Shown here: in pieces, positions 1 through 9,573 of the stretch
Layout: every line of letters begins with the position of its first letter
How positions within the stretch are numbered: the first letter of the stretch is position 1
NCBI RefSeq assembly: GCF_900537085.1
Contig: NZ_UNRE01000005.1
Coordinates: forward strand, 354,542-418,541
From: Agarivorans sp. Alg241-V36
GTDB taxonomy: Bacteria; Pseudomonadota; Gammaproteobacteria; Enterobacterales; Celerinatantimonadaceae
Direction: 5' to 3'
DNA length: 64,000 bases
Position numbers and translations under genes: made by a program
The notes under the pieces: model-generated
What the model was told of the DNA's origin: nothing
The model's database searches: none
What the model saw: the letters and a program-made list of their open reading frames with translations, nothing else

Positions 1-2277
1 GTTGATATTGAAGAAACCAAAAAGCTAGAAGCAGCCCTTAACGAAGCTAGGTCCTTGGCCGATAGTGCAAACCAAGCTAAGAGTGATTTCTTAGCCAATA
101 TGTCGCATGAGATCCGCACTCCAATGAATGCCATTATTGGCATGTCTTACTTGGCTCTAGAAACTGAATTAGACAATAAACAACGTAATTACATTGATAA
201 GGTCCATCGCTCCGCCGAGGCTTTATTAGGCATCATCAACGATATTCTCGACTTCTCTAAGATTGAAGCAGGTAAGCTGGATATTGAGACCATCGATTTC
301 CGCTTAGAAGATATTCTCGACAATCTAGCCAATTTAGTGGGGTTGCGTGCTGAACAAAAAAGCTTAGAGCTATTATTTGATATTGACCCAAGCATACCAA
401 CAGCCTTAATTGGTGACCCTTTACGCCTAACCCAGATATTGGTGAATCTGTGTAATAACGCCGTGAAGTTTACCGAACAAGGCGTAGTTGTAGTGAAGAT
501 AGAAGCCAAGCAGCAAGACGACGAGCAAGTGCAGCTGTATTTCTCAGTAAGAGATACCGGTATTGGTATGACTCCAGAGCAACAAGCCAAGCTATTTAAG
601 CCGTTCTCGCAAGCCGATAGTTCCACTACACGCAAGCATGGTGGTACCGGTTTAGGTTTAGCCATCTGTTTAAAACTCACCGAGTTAATGGGCGGAAAAA
701 TAGCTTTAAACAGTGAGTTAGGAGAGGGCAGTTGCTTTTATTTTGAATTGCCAATGCGTATTCAGAAAAATGCTCAAACGCTGCGTGATACTAATTCTGC
801 TCAACTTAGCAGCCTTAAGGCGCTGGTGGTGGACGATAACGCCAACGCCAGAGAAATTAATCAGCAAGTGATAGCGGGCTTTGGACTGCAGGTTGAGGTG
901 GCATCTAGCGGCAGAGAAGCGATAGCTATGATTCAAGAATATGCCCAAAACGCCGCTTTTGATATGGTGTTTATGGATTGGAAAATGCCAGAGATGGATG
1001 GCATACAAACTGTTCAGCAGATTCAGGACCAAGGCTTCGAGCTTGATGTCATCATGGTCACTGCTTTTGGTCGCGACGAGCTCACCAAAGAAGCTGAGTC
1101 TATTAATATTGATGCGGTATTAACTAAGCCTGTCACACCGTCTCATTTGTTCGATACCATTGTGCAAGTTCGCAAGATAGAAGTATTTGAACAGACTCGC
1201 CGTGAGGCTCAGCAACAGGGCTCTAACTCAGATATTGCGCAGTTGCAGGGCGCTAACATATTGGTTGCAGAGGATAACGATGTAAACCAAGAGTTGATTA
1301 CCGAGCTATTAAAATCCAACGGAATCAATTGCACAGTGTGTGATGATGGCGCCCAGGCTGTTGAATACCTAAAACAAAATAACGTAGATGGGGTGCTTAT
1401 GGACTGTCAAATGCCAGTTATGGATGGTTATACGGCAACCAAAGTGATCCGCCATCAACTTGGTCTTAAAGAAATGCCCGTTATAGCCCTTACCGCAAAT
1501 GCTTTGGCTGGAGATAGAGAAAAAGCCATTGAAGCAGGAATGAATGACCACATTCCTAAGCCCATTAATGTGAACAGCTTGTTTAGCACAATGGCTAAAT
1601 GGATTACGCCAGCTTCACCAACTGCGATAAATCAAAATGGCGAGCTTGGCCACTCGCTTAATCAGCGAGAATTAGCTTTACCGGAGCTTGATGGTTTAGA
1701 TACAGAAATAGGCTTAGCCAATGCAGCCGACAACAAAGCTTTATATCTCAAATTAATTGGCAAATTTTCCAGTGAAGAAAACACTCCAATGGATGATTTA
1801 AACACGGCTTATAGTGAAAAACGTGTTGATGACTTGCAGCGCATTGCTCATACCATAAAAGGTGTTACCGCTACGCTGGGCGCGCAAGATGTGTCAGATT
1901 TGGCTGCAGTTGTAGAGCAACAAGCCGAGGATAAAGCCCTTCAGCCAAGCAGTATTGAAGCCCTAGGCGAGCAACTAATACCGCTTCAACAAGGCTTGCA
2001 AGAGTTCGTCTCCCAAAGTAAATCTTTGGAGGCAGAAGAAGAGGGAGGTTCACAAAGCGTAAGTGAAGAAGAGTTGTTGAGCTACCTAGAGCAGCTAGCG
2101 CAGTTGCTTGATGACTTTGATGGTGAGAGTAATGATTTTCTCGATAGTCATGAATGCATATTACAAACGTTCCCGGCGCAGGCGAAAAAGTTACAAACGC
2201 TAATTGAGGAATATGATTATGAATCTGCAGGAGAAATTGTCCAAGAAATGCAGCAACAAGTGACTAAAAATGCGTAG
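1..2277 (+). CDS. Hybrid sensor histidine kinase, 5'-truncated by window edge
   Basis: Membrane-associated-type two-component phosphorelay kinase; the reading frame is open from base 1, so the sensor part lies upstream of the window. Visible domains in order (codons counted from base 1): HisKA with the phospho-His in [10 protein letters not shown] (codon 36); HATPase with DTGIGM and GGTGLGLA; first receiver with [12 protein letters not shown] (Asp at codon 326); second receiver with [12 protein letters not shown] (Asp at codon 468); and a C-terminal Hpt domain with AHTIKG (His at codon 617). The His-Asp-Asp-His layout indicates internal phosphotransfer and an unseen output regulator. Signal and target cannot be deduced. 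It ends 82 bases before pyrC with no clear terminator in between. Confidence 0.93.
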   Translation, partial: VDIEETKKLEAALNEARSLADSANQAKSDFLANMSHEIRTPMNAIIGMSYLALETELDNKQRNYIDKVHRSAEALLGIINDILDFSKIEAGKLDIETIDFRLEDILDNLANLVGLRAEQKSLELLFDIDPSIPTALIGDPLRLTQILVNLCNNAVKFTEQGVVVVKIEAKQQDDEQVQLYFSVRDTGIGMTPEQQAKLFKPFSQADSSTTRKHGGTGLGLAICLKLTELMGGKIALNSELGEGSCFYFELPMRIQKNAQTLRDTNSAQLSSLKALVVDDNANAREINQQVIAGFGLQVEVASSGREAIAMIQEYAQNAAFDMVFMDWKMPEMDGIQTVQQIQDQGFELDVIMVTAFGRDELTKEAESINIDAVLTKPVTPSHLFDTIVQVRKIEVFEQTRREAQQQGSNSDIAQLQGANILVAEDNDVNQELITELLKSNGINCTVCDDGAQAVEYLKQNNVDGVLMDCQMPVMDGYTATKVIRHQLGLKEMPVIALTANALAGDREKAIEAGMNDHIPKPINVNSLFSTMAKWITPASPTAINQNGELGHSLNQRELALPELDGLDTEIGLANAADNKALYLKLIGKFSSEENTPMDDLNTAYSEKRVDDLQRIAHTIKGVTATLGAQDVSDLAAVVEQQAEDKALQPSSIEALGEQLIPLQQGLQEFVSQSKSLEAEEEGGSQSVSEEELLSYLEQLAQLLDDFDGESNDFLDSHECILQTFPAQAKKLQTLIEEYDYESAGEIVQEMQQQVTKNA

Positions 2278-2359
2278 TATTTATAGGAGGCCGCAAGACT
2301 TGTCAGCCAAGTTCGGGTAGACTTTGCGCCAATTATTTATACCTACCTAGGGGATAGTT

Positions 2360-3394
2360 GTGACTCAAACGCTTACTATAACAAGACCGGACGATTGGCA
2401 TCTTCATTTGCGCGATGGCGCCATGCTAGAGGTAGCGGCCAATGCTACCGCTAAGCACTTTTCTCGTGCCATCATCATGCCTAACCTAACCCCGCCAGTC
2501 ACTCAAGTTGCTGATGCTCAAGCTTATTATCAGCGTATTAAGCAAGCTTTACCAAAGCAAAGCCAGTTTGAACCACTAATGACACTCTATTTAACTGACT
2601 CCACTACGCCAGAGATAATCGCAGAAGCAGCGGCAAGCGGAATTGTTAAAGCATGTAAATTGTATCCGGCTAATGCGACCACTAATTCTGCCCATGGCGT
2701 TACTGATGTTGGCGCACTTCGCCCAGTGTTTGAAGCTATGGCCGAACACGGCTTGTTGTTATTGGTTCACGGCGAGGTTACTCACTCTGATATCGATATT
2801 TTCGATAGAGAAGCAGCCTTTATTGATGCACACATGCGTGGTTTAGTGGAATCACTACCTAATCTTAAAATTGTGTTTGAGCATATCACTACCGCTGAAG
2901 CCGCAGAATTTGTATTAAATGCGCCAGATAATGTAGCTGCCACCATTACCCCTCAGCATTTAATGTATAACCGAAATCACCTGTTGGCCGGTGGCTTACG
3001 CCCACATAATTACTGTCTGCCAGTACTTAAACGTCAAACACACCAACAAGCCTTACAGCAAGCCGTAGCCAGTGGTACCAAAAAGATATTCTTGGGAACT
3101 GATTCTGCGCCTCATGTTCAAGGTGCTAAAGAAAGTGCTTGTGGTTGTGCCGGTTGTTACAGTGCACCTGCTGCCATTGAGTTGTATGCCGAAATTTTTG
3201 AGCAACTAGGAATATTGGACAAACTTGAAGCCTTTGCCAGTTTTAATGGTCCTGACTTTTATGGTCTGCCAAGAAACACTGACACCATTACACTGAACAA
3301 AGAAGCCTGGCAGGTGCCTGGCTCGGTTAAAGTTGAAGACGAAAACTTAGTACCATTTTTTGCCAACGAAACCTTAAACTGGCAAGTTAAATAG
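2360..3394 (+). CDS. pyrC: Dihydroorotase PyrC (class II)
   Basis: Cytosolic zinc enzyme that cyclises N-carbamoyl-aspartate to dihydroorotate, the third step of pyrimidine synthesis. At 344 residues it has the length of E. coli-type PyrC. Metal ligands are visible: HxH in DWHLHLRDG (His14, His16), the likely carbamylated Lys100 in [12 protein letters not shown], His137 in LLVHGEV, His175 in FEHITT, and catalytic Asp248 in GTDSAPH. The start is GTG, preceded by a purine-rich AGGGGATA. The hairpin just after the stop has its U-tract on the other strand, so it belongs to the minus-strand unit and is not an obvious pyrC terminator. pyrD, acting later in the same pathway, is about 20 kb downstream. 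Confidence 0.97.
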   Translation: MTQTLTITRPDDWHLHLRDGAMLEVAANATAKHFSRAIIMPNLTPPVTQVADAQAYYQRIKQALPKQSQFEPLMTLYLTDSTTPEIIAEAAASGIVKACKLYPANATTNSAHGVTDVGALRPVFEAMAEHGLLLLVHGEVTHSDIDIFDREAAFIDAHMRGLVESLPNLKIVFEHITTAEAAEFVLNAPDNVAATITPQHLMYNRNHLLAGGLRPHNYCLPVLKRQTHQQALQQAVASGTKKIFLGTDSAPHVQGAKESACGCAGCYSAPAAIELYAEIFEQLGILDKLEAFASFNGPDFYGLPRNTDTITLNKEAWQVPGSVKVEDENLVPFFANETLNWQVK

Positions 3395-3396
3395 GC

Positions 3397-3552
3397 AAAA
3401 AAAGAGCCCTTTGCTCAAGAGCAAAGGGCTTGCATAATCGTGTAATGTTTACACAGCAATAGGTAACTAAACGCGTGACTGAGTTAGCGACTCAGTCGAG
3501 ACAAATAATAACCACACTGGTCTAATCAGGCTATTACCCAAATGGGTGAAAT
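3397..3552 (-). ncRNA. Candidate small RNA, copy 1
   Basis: On the minus strand this unit starts near ATTTCACCCATTTGGGTAAT, has a ~35-base variable part, a stem of GACTGAGT with ACTCAGTC, then the conserved CGCGTTTAGTTACCTATTG, and ends in an 11-bp stem (GCCCTTTGCTC with GAGCAAAGGGC, loop TT) followed by TTTTTTT. This is a textbook intrinsic terminator in the minus direction. A promoter could not be assigned with confidence. I do not recognise the family. Confidence 0.55.
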
Positions 3553-3616
3553 TTCAAAACTAATAAATTCTTCATAATTTTTAATACCTTGCATATTGCT
3601 TACTGTTTAACAATGC

Positions 3617-3776
3617 AAAAAAAAGCCCTTTTACATAAGTAAAAGGGCCTGCGTAAAATTTGTGTAAAGGTTGTACACAGCAATAGGTAACTAAACGCGT
3701 GACTGAGTTAGCAACTCAATCGTGTTAAATACTATCTTCGCTGCTGCATCTGCACCATTCCCCAAATGGGTGAAAT
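3617..3776 (-). ncRNA. Candidate small RNA, copy 2
   Basis: Second copy of the unit. The terminator stem is GCCCTTTTAC with GTAAAAGGGC, changed on both sides relative to copy 1 so pairing is kept, and it is again followed by a run of eight T on the minus strand. In the internal stem one arm has changed (ACTCAATC on the plus strand). As minus-strand RNA this is a tolerable U-G pair, while as plus-strand RNA it would be a C-A mismatch. The variable segment differs from copies 1 and 3. Confidence 0.55.
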
Positions 3777-3813
3777 AGTCACTTTCTATATTCAAGCCAC
3801 TGAAATTAAAGAC

Positions 3814-3974
3814 AAAAAAAGACCCTTTGTATTGGATAACAAAGGGCCTGCATAAATTTGTGTAAAGATGTACACAGCAATAGGTAACTAAACGCGATGA
3901 CTGAGTTAGCAGCTCAGTCGGTATAAATACTACTCCTTGGCTTTTATTCTCACCATTACCCAAATGGGTGAAAT
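3814..3974 (-). ncRNA. Candidate small RNA, copy 3
   Basis: Third copy, the most upstream on the minus strand. Its terminator stem is CCCTTTGT with ACAAAGGG around an 8-base loop, followed by TCTTTTTTT on the minus strand. The internal stem has one loop-closing change that pairs better on the plus strand, so strand evidence from that stem is mixed; the terminator orientation is the main argument. The variable part contains AAGGAGTAG, which resembles a ribosome-binding site but has no ORF after it. Confidence 0.5.
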
Positions 3975-4068
3975 TACACTTTAGCTAGCCCAATAAAGCG
4001 CCAATGGGGTTTGCTGGAGTAATTGGCCGAGTCCAACTAAGCTAACAGTAAGGCAAATAGCAGGAGTT

Positions 4069-4494
4069 ATGGTTATGCCTGAGAAGCTAAAAGTTCGCGA
4101 TTACATGCTAATGCGTCCGGTATGCTTTACCGCAAAACAACCTATTGCAGAGGTCGTGCATAGCTTGCTTGAGCATAAGCAGCTAGGCGCACCCGTAATT
4201 GATGAGCAGAAACACGTTATTGGTTGGATCTCTGAGCAAGATTGTTTAAAGAGTCTGCTTGAAGCCACTTATCACTGTGAAACCGTCTCCTTAGTAGAAG
4301 ATTTGATGCGTAGTGACGTATTAAGTGTTGGCCCTGAAACCAGCATATTAGAGCTCGCTCAAAGCATGCTAATGCAGAAGCCCAAAATGTATCCGGTCAT
4401 CGAACAGGGTAAGTTACTGGGCTTAATTACTCGTGAAGAGGTGCTGGCCGGCATCGATAAACATCTACATAGTTGTTATAAGCAGGTGAGTTAG
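4069..4494 (+). CDS. CBS-domain protein
   Basis: A 141-residue cytosolic protein made almost entirely of two CBS motifs (about residues 8-65 and 75-135: VRDYMLMRPVCF...GWISEQD and VEDLMRSDVLSV...GLITREEVL). CBS pairs bind adenosyl ligands such as AMP, ATP or SAM and usually regulate a partner; no catalytic domain is attached, so the role is unknown. AGGAGTT precedes the first of two nearby ATG codons. It lies directly upstream of hrpA, separated by a terminator-like hairpin (4529-4558), so hrpA expression may depend on read-through from this gene. Confidence 0.85.
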   Translation: MVMPEKLKVRDYMLMRPVCFTAKQPIAEVVHSLLEHKQLGAPVIDEQKHVIGWISEQDCLKSLLEATYHCETVSLVEDLMRSDVLSVGPETSILELAQSMLMQKPKMYPVIEQGKLLGLITREEVLAGIDKHLHSCYKQVS

Positions 4495-4520
4495 GCTTGT
4501 TTTCTCAAGGATAGTTGATA

Positions 4521-4560
4521 GGATTTGCGCCTCGTACGCAATCCTACGAGGCTTTTTTCT
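4521..4560 (+). terminator. Intrinsic terminator with an overlapping alternative hairpin (attenuator-like)
   Basis: GCCTCGTA (4529-4536) pairs perfectly with TACGAGGC (4545-4552) and is followed by TTTTTT (4553-4558). The 8-base loop CGCAATCC (4537-4544) can instead pair with upstream GGATTTGCG (4521-4529, one bulged T). The two stems either exclude each other or form an H-type pseudoknot. hrpA begins immediately after the U-tract. Confidence 0.65.
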
Positions 4561-7500
4561 TGCAGTCGGCTCTTTCTACCTATAAACAACAAATATCATT
4601 GGCCTTAGCCAAAGACCGTTTTCGCCTCCAGCGTCAGCTTGGCAAATTAAATGCGGATGATATAAAGAACAACAGTTCGTCATTACTTAAGTTTACTCAA
4701 GCGCTTGAGCGTTCAACTGAGCTTAGCGCGCGTCGGCGTGCTGCCATCCCAAGTATTGAGTACCCTCAACAGCTACCGGTTGCTGAGCAAAAGCAAACCA
4801 TATATGACGCAGTACGCGACAACCAAGTGGTTATTATTGCGGGTGAAACAGGCTCAGGTAAAACCACCCAAATCCCTAAAATTTGTTTAGAACTGGGTTT
4901 AGGAAGCCGCGGCTTTATAGGCCATACCCAGCCCCGCCGATTGGCTGCGCGTAGTGTTGCCGCTCGAATTGCAGAAGAGCTAAATACCCTAGTGGGAGAG
5001 TTAGTGGGTTATAAAATCCGCTTTAACGACCAAATCAAAAATGACAGTCTGATTAAGTTGATGACCGACGGTATGTTGCTAGCAGAGATGCAGCAAGACC
5101 GATTTTTATCGCAATATGAAGTATTGATTATTGATGAGGCGCACGAGCGCAGTTTAAATATCGACTTCATTTTAGGTGTGCTTAGGCAGTTATTACCAAA
5201 GCGACCAGATTTAAAAGTTATTATTACTTCTGCCACTATTGATCCCCAGCGTTTTGCTAAACATTTTAACGATGCTCCGGTGATTGAAGTTTCAGGGCGT
5301 ACTTACCCAGTAGAAACCCGTTATCGCCCCTTAAATGAAGGCGAACAAACTAAGGATATATTGGAAGGTTTAGCTGACGCAGTGGATGAACTGTATCGAG
5401 AAAAGCCCGGCGATATCCTTATCTTCATGAACGGTGAGCGCGAAATTCGCGACGCGACCGACTACTTGCAAAAGCGCCAATTGCGCGACACCGAAGTATT
5501 GCCACTGTACTCGCGCTTATCTAATGCAGAGCAGAATAAGATATTTTCCTCTCATCGCGGCCGCCGAATCGTTCTCGCTACTAACGTTGCAGAAACCAGT
5601 TTAACCGTGCCGGGCATTCGTTACGTGATTGACCCAGGTACAGCGCGGATTAGTCGTTATAGCTATCGTTCGAAAGTGCAGCGTTTACCTATTGAAGCAA
5701 TTTCGCAAGCTAGCGCGAACCAGCGTAAGGGACGTTGTGGGCGAGTGGCCGAAGGTATTTGTATTCGCTTGTACAGCGAAGAAGATTTTGAAGGGCGGGC
5801 CGAGTTTACTGATCCTGAAATTCTTCGAACCAACTTAGCGTCGGTTATTTTGCAAATGCTTGGCTTAAGACTGGGTAAACTGGAAGACTTCCCGTTTATT
5901 GATATGCCCGACCAGCGAAATATTAAAGACGGTTTAAACCTATTAGAAGAAATTGGTGCGTTAAAGCAGCAACATGGCAAACCTAGCCTGAGTGCCTTAG
6001 GGCGAGAAGTCATTAAGTTTCCTATCGATCCACGTTTAGCTCGAATGATGGTTGCCGCCAAGCAATTTGATTGTGTACAAGAAATGATGGTGATTTGTGC
6101 GGCTTTGTCGATTCAAGATCCGCGTGAGCGACCAAATGATCGCAAACAGGCGGCAGATCAAAAACATGCTCGCTTTGTTGATAAAGATTCCGACTTCTCG
6201 AGTTATTTATTGCTATGGCGCTATCTGCAAGAGCAGCAAAAAGCCTTATCGGGCAACCAGTTCAGAAAACAATGTAAGCAAGAGTTTCTGGCTTATATGC
6301 GAATTCGTGAATGGCAAGATCTGGTCTTTCAGTTGTCTACCGTGGTTAAAGAGTTGGATTACAGCGTTAATCAAAATGAAGCAGACTATGACGCGATTCA
6401 CCAAGCGATTACTGCTGGCTTGCTTAGCCATCTAGGTTTTAAAGATAAAGACCGAGAGTTTTTAGGCGCACGCAATGCTCGCTTCGTAGTATTCCCAGGC
6501 TCTAGCCAAGCGAAAAAGCCACCAAAATGGGTGGTTGCTGCTGAGTTGGTAGAAACATCCCGCCTATTTGCTCGCGGCGTCGCCAAAATTCAACCTGCTT
6601 GGTTAGAAAATCAAGCCAGTCATTTAATAAAGCGTTCATACAGCGAACCTCATTGGTCAACCAAGCAACAAGCTGTAATGGCCTACGAGAGTGTCCGTTT
6701 GTACGGCGTTGCTCTGGTAAACAAACGCCTGGTTAACTACGGGAAAATAGATCCCGTAGTGGCGCGTGAGGTATTTATTCGTTCAGCCTTGGTTGAAGGG
6801 CAGTGGCAAGCAAAACATGCCTTCTTCAAACAAAATCAGCTATTACTCGACGATGCTGAAGCTTTAGAGCAAAAGCAAAGGCGCCGTGATGTTCGGGTCG
6901 ATGACCAAGTGCTGTATGACTTTTACGCTGAGCGTTTACCTGCAGACATTGTATCAGCAAGTCACTTTAATCGCTGGTGGAAAGAGGCCAGTAAAAAGCA
7001 GGCCGACTTGCTGAGCTTTTCCAAGCAAATGCTTTATCAGCATGATGCTAGCCATATTACTGAAAAGCAATATCCCGATCAGTGGCAGTTTGAGCAAGTC
7101 TCAGTGGCCTTGAGTTACGTATTTGAACCTAGCCAAGCTGATGATGGTGTAAGCGCGCACATACCGCTAGCTTTGTTGAATCAATTGGATTTCTCGCGCT
7201 TTGAGTGGCAAATTCCAGCATTTCGTGAAGATTTAATTAATGCCTTAATTAAATCTCTACCTAAGCCGATTCGCCGTAACTTTGTGCCAGTACCAAACTA
7301 CGTAAAAGCCTTTGTACAAGCCGTACCGCATGCTGAAGGGAGTTTGTTAGAGGTTCTCACCAAACAGCTACTAAGAATGACTGGGGTGAAGATCCCTGAA
7401 GATGCCTGGAATATAGATTCGGTGGCCGATCATCTTAAAGTTAACTTTAAAGTAATGAACGACCAAGGCAAAGTGGTCGCGCAAGGTCGTTCTTATCAAG

Positions 7501-8420
7501 CTTTGCAAGAGAAACTGCAAGACCAAGTAGAGCAAAGTATTGCTGAAATAGCGCCAAGCTCTTTTGCCGAGCAGGCTAAAGTTAGTGAGTGGAGTTTTGG
7601 CGAACTGCCCGAGCTGATTGAAGAGCAGCGCCAAGGTTATCAAATCACTGCTTATCCAGCCTTGGTCGACGAAGGTAAAACCGTCGCGCTGAAGTTATTC
7701 GATAAACAAGAAGAAGCAGGCTGGAGCCAAACCAGAGGCTTAAGCAAGTTACTACAGCTTAACATTCCTTCTCCTATGAGTTACTTGCAGCAGCATTTAC
7801 CCAACAAAGCCAAATTGGGTTTGTACTTTAATCCTTTTGGTCGGGTGGATGTATTGCTAGACGATTGTTGCTTAGCGGTTATCGACAAGTACTCTCAATT
7901 GGAGAGTGTGAATAATCCAGCAGCATTTCAAGCCTTATGCGATAAAGTGCGGGCTGAACTTGCTACAGAAACCCTAGATGCTGTGGTTTTAGTCGAACAA
8001 ATTCTTAGTTTGCATTATTCAATTAATAAGCAACTAAAGGGTAAAGTGGGTTTTGATAGAGTATTGGCGCACGCTGACATTAAGGCGCAGTTAAACGCTT
8101 TAGTGCATAAAGGCTTTGTGCGTGAAGTAGGGCTGCAACGTTTGAGTGACTTGCAACGTTACTTAAAAGCCATTGAGCGACGCCTTGAAAAGTTAGCCAT
8201 TGATTCCCACAAAGACCGCTTGGCGATGCAACAAATTGAGACTGCGCAAGAGCGGTATAAAGAATTGGCCTTGCCTGTGTATGATCAACAGGGCCAAGAG
8301 TTAAGATGGATGATAGAAGAATTGCGGGTATCGCTATTTGCTCAACAATTGGGTACCAAGTATCCGGTGTCATTAAAACGGGTACTTAATCATATTAGTG
8401 AATTGCAAAAAAGGAAGTAA
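4560..8420 (+). CDS. hrpA: ATP-dependent RNA helicase HrpA (DEAH family)
   Basis: Cytosolic DEAH-box RNA helicase, about 1286 residues, matching the ~1300 of E. coli HrpA. Motifs: Walker A GETGSGKT (about residues 95-102), DEAH in IIDEAHERS (about 192), TSATIDP, NVAETSLT and QRKGRCGR, followed by the HA2/OB region and the long HrpA-specific C-terminal domain ending ELRVSLFAQQLGTKYP. The start is uncertain. TTG at 4560 matches the N-terminus of homologues and has GAGG eight bases upstream. TTG at 4515 also has a good AAGGA, but would translate through the terminator hairpin. No ATG is available near either position. The SelW-like gene follows 5 bases after the stop, so the two are probably cotranscribed. 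Confidence 0.93.
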   Translation: MQSALSTYKQQISLALAKDRFRLQRQLGKLNADDIKNNSSSLLKFTQALERSTELSARRRAAIPSIEYPQQLPVAEQKQTIYDAVRDNQVVIIAGETGSGKTTQIPKICLELGLGSRGFIGHTQPRRLAARSVAARIAEELNTLVGELVGYKIRFNDQIKNDSLIKLMTDGMLLAEMQQDRFLSQYEVLIIDEAHERSLNIDFILGVLRQLLPKRPDLKVIITSATIDPQRFAKHFNDAPVIEVSGRTYPVETRYRPLNEGEQTKDILEGLADAVDELYREKPGDILIFMNGEREIRDATDYLQKRQLRDTEVLPLYSRLSNAEQNKIFSSHRGRRIVLATNVAETSLTVPGIRYVIDPGTARISRYSYRSKVQRLPIEAISQASANQRKGRCGRVAEGICIRLYSEEDFEGRAEFTDPEILRTNLASVILQMLGLRLGKLEDFPFIDMPDQRNIKDGLNLLEEIGALKQQHGKPSLSALGREVIKFPIDPRLARMMVAAKQFDCVQEMMVICAALSIQDPRERPNDRKQAADQKHARFVDKDSDFSSYLLLWRYLQEQQKALSGNQFRKQCKQEFLAYMRIREWQDLVFQLSTVVKELDYSVNQNEADYDAIHQAITAGLLSHLGFKDKDREFLGARNARFVVFPGSSQAKKPPKWVVAAELVETSRLFARGVAKIQPAWLENQASHLIKRSYSEPHWSTKQQAVMAYESVRLYGVALVNKRLVNYGKIDPVVAREVFIRSALVEGQWQAKHAFFKQNQLLLDDAEALEQKQRRRDVRVDDQVLYDFYAERLPADIVSASHFNRWWKEASKKQADLLSFSKQMLYQHDASHITEKQYPDQWQFEQVSVALSYVFEPSQADDGVSAHIPLALLNQLDFSRFEWQIPAFREDLINALIKSLPKPIRRNFVPVPNYVKAFVQAVPHAEGSLLEVLTKQLLRMTGVKIPEDAWNIDSVADHLKVNFKVMNDQGKVVAQGRSYQALQEKLQDQVEQSIAEIAPSSFAEQAKVSEWSFGELPELIEEQRQGYQITAYPALVDEGKTVALKLFDKQEEAGWSQTRGLSKLLQLNIPSPMSYLQQHLPNKAKLGLYFNPFGRVDVLLDDCCLAVIDKYSQLESVNNPAAFQALCDKVRAELATETLDAVVLVEQILSLHYSINKQLKGKVGFDRVLAHADIKAQLNALVHKGFVREVGLQRLSDLQRYLKAIERRLEKLAIDSHKDRLAMQQIETAQERYKELALPVYDQQGQELRWMIEELRVSLFAQQLGTKYPVSLKRVLNHISELQKRK

Positions 8421-8425
8421 CAGAA

Positions 8426-8719
8426 GTGGAACAGCAAGACACAGTATTACCCAAAGTTGAAATTTATTACTGCAGTTTATGTGGTTGGTTATTAAGAGCC
8501 TCTTGGCTTAGCCAAGAATTACTCACCACTTTTTCGCAAGAGTTATCTGAAGTGGCACTTAAACCTGCTTCAAGCGGGCGTTTTCAAATCTACCTCGATG
8601 GCCAACTCATTTGGTGCCGAAAGGCCGATAATGGTTTTCCAGAAGCCAAGATCTTAAAACAGCGGGTGCGCAACATTATCGCGCCAGACATGGACTTGGG
8701 GCATAGCGACACTAAGTAG
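8426..8719 (+). CDS. SelT/SelW/SelH-family (Rdx) protein, Cys form
   Basis: A 97-residue small thioredoxin-fold protein of the SelW family. It shows the N-terminal beta strand plus CxxC (VEIYYCSLCGW, Cys at about residues 15 and 18) and the C-terminal WCRKADNGFPE segment typical of the family. Selenocysteine forms carry U in the second Cys position; this copy has Cys and no in-frame TGA, so it needs no SECIS. Start is GTG, preceded by AGGAAG from the end of hrpA. Proposed redox role; the substrate is unknown in bacteria. Confidence 0.85.
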   Translation: MEQQDTVLPKVEIYYCSLCGWLLRASWLSQELLTTFSQELSEVALKPASSGRFQIYLDGQLIWCRKADNGFPEAKILKQRVRNIIAPDMDLGHSDTK

Positions 8720-8736
8720 CGTGTAGTTTAGGCATT

Positions 8737-8764
8737 AAAAAAGGGCGCATGTAGCGCCCTTTTT
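8737..8764. terminator. Bidirectional terminator between the SelW gene and sodB
   Basis: GGGCGC (8743-8748) and GCGCCC (8754-8759) with loop ATGTA, flanked by an A-run on the left and a T-run on the right, so it can end both the hrpA-SelW transcript and the convergent sodB transcript. Confidence 0.85.
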
Positions 8765-8779
8765 CTATATTGCTGTCAC

Positions 8780-9361
8780 TTATGCAAAGTTTGCAGAAGC
8801 GAATTCCCAGTTTACTAATGCCCAGAAAGCATTTAGGTAATCAGGGCGAACATTGCGGTAATCAATGTAGTAAGCGTGTTCCCATAGGTCACAGGTAAGA
8901 AGCGGAGTTACGCTTTCATCTGTAAGTGGGGTAGCTGCATTGCTAGTGTTTACAATAGCTAGGCTGCCATCGGCGTTTTTAACTAACCAAGTCCAGCTTG
9001 AACCAAAGTTGTTAATCGCGCTGTCAGTGAACTTTGCTTTAAACTCTTCAAAAGAACCGAAGCTTGCATCAATAGCAGCTGCTAGAGCGCCGCTTGGTTG
9101 GCCGCCAGCGTTTGGTGCTAAACAGTTCCAGTAGAAGGTGTGGTTCCAAACTTGTGCAGCGTTGTTGAATACGCCACCAGTAGAAGATTTAACAATCTCT
9201 TCTAAGCTTTTTTCTGCTAGGTCTGTGCCTTCAATTAAACCGTTTAGTTTTACTACGTAAGTATTGTGGTGCTTGCCGTAGTGGAAAGACAAAGTTTCAG
9301 CTGAGATGTGTGGCTCAAGTGCGTCTTGTGCGTATGGTAATTCAGGTAATGTAAATGCCAT
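8780..9361 (-). CDS. sodB: Superoxide dismutase, iron type
   Basis: Dismutates superoxide to hydrogen peroxide and oxygen; cytosolic dimer. The 193-residue length and the start [20 protein letters not shown] are those of bacterial Fe-SOD. Metal ligands lie in [11 protein letters not shown] (His27), NHTFYWNCL (His about 74) and [13 protein letters not shown] (Asp and His near 157-161). AAGGAGAG stands 8 bases before the ATG. It is divergent from grxD across a 212-base spacer; both are iron-linked functions, but I found no clear Fur box in that spacer. Confidence 0.97.
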   Translation of the reverse strand: MAFTLPELPYAQDALEPHISAETLSFHYGKHHNTYVVKLNGLIEGTDLAEKSLEEIVKSSTGGVFNNAAQVWNHTFYWNCLAPNAGGQPSGALAAAIDASFGSFEEFKAKFTDSAINNFGSSWTWLVKNADGSLAIVNTSNAATPLTDESVTPLLTCDLWEHAYYIDYRNVRPDYLNAFWALVNWEFASANFA

Positions 9362-9573
9362 GTGTTTCTCTCCTTGTAATAATTGGCTTTATTAGCGCAA
9401 TCTTTTATATAGTAAAAACTTTACAAAAGAGTTTAGCACTAGTGCTTTATGAGGCAAAGCAAAAATACTAAAAAAAATTGATCTAGAGCAAAGTGGTGAA
9501 ATTGGCAACTATTGTTGCTAGGATACGCCCAACACCTAGAATAGACTTAGTGCAAAAATTAGAGAAGTTTAAA

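Larger units (their letters stand above)
3395..4068. repeat. Gene-free stretch with three tandem ~160-base units
   Basis: No credible protein gene lies between pyrC and the CBS gene. The stretch is filled by three diverged copies of one unit (3397-3552, 3617-3776, 3814-3974), spaced 220 and 197 bases apart. Each has, left to right: an A-tract and a GC-rich hairpin; a nearly invariant core of 48-49 bases starting ACACAGCAATAGGTAAC and ending in a hairpin built on GACTGAGT; a ~35-base variable part; and ACCCAAATGGGTGAAAT (CCCCAAATGGGTGAAAT in the second copy). Bases 3975-4068 hold only the leader of the CBS gene, with AGGAG before its start. Confidence 0.85.

Noticed and set aside
3691-3963. 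90-codon minus-strand ORF across the tandem units
   Set aside because: It runs over two copies of the structured repeat, has no ribosome site and no family resemblance; it is a by-product of the repeat.
4515-4559. hrpA N-terminal extension from TTG 4515
   Set aside because: Good AAGGA upstream, but the extra 15 residues would be encoded by the terminator hairpin and have no counterpart in homologues. Not fully excluded.
9362-9573. Fur box in the sodB-grxD spacer
   Set aside because: AT-rich, but no run close to the 19-base GATAATGATAATCATTATC type sequence could be found.
9493-9573. 27-residue N-terminal extension of grxD
   Set aside because: The family begins at METIEKI; the upstream part is probably leader sequence.
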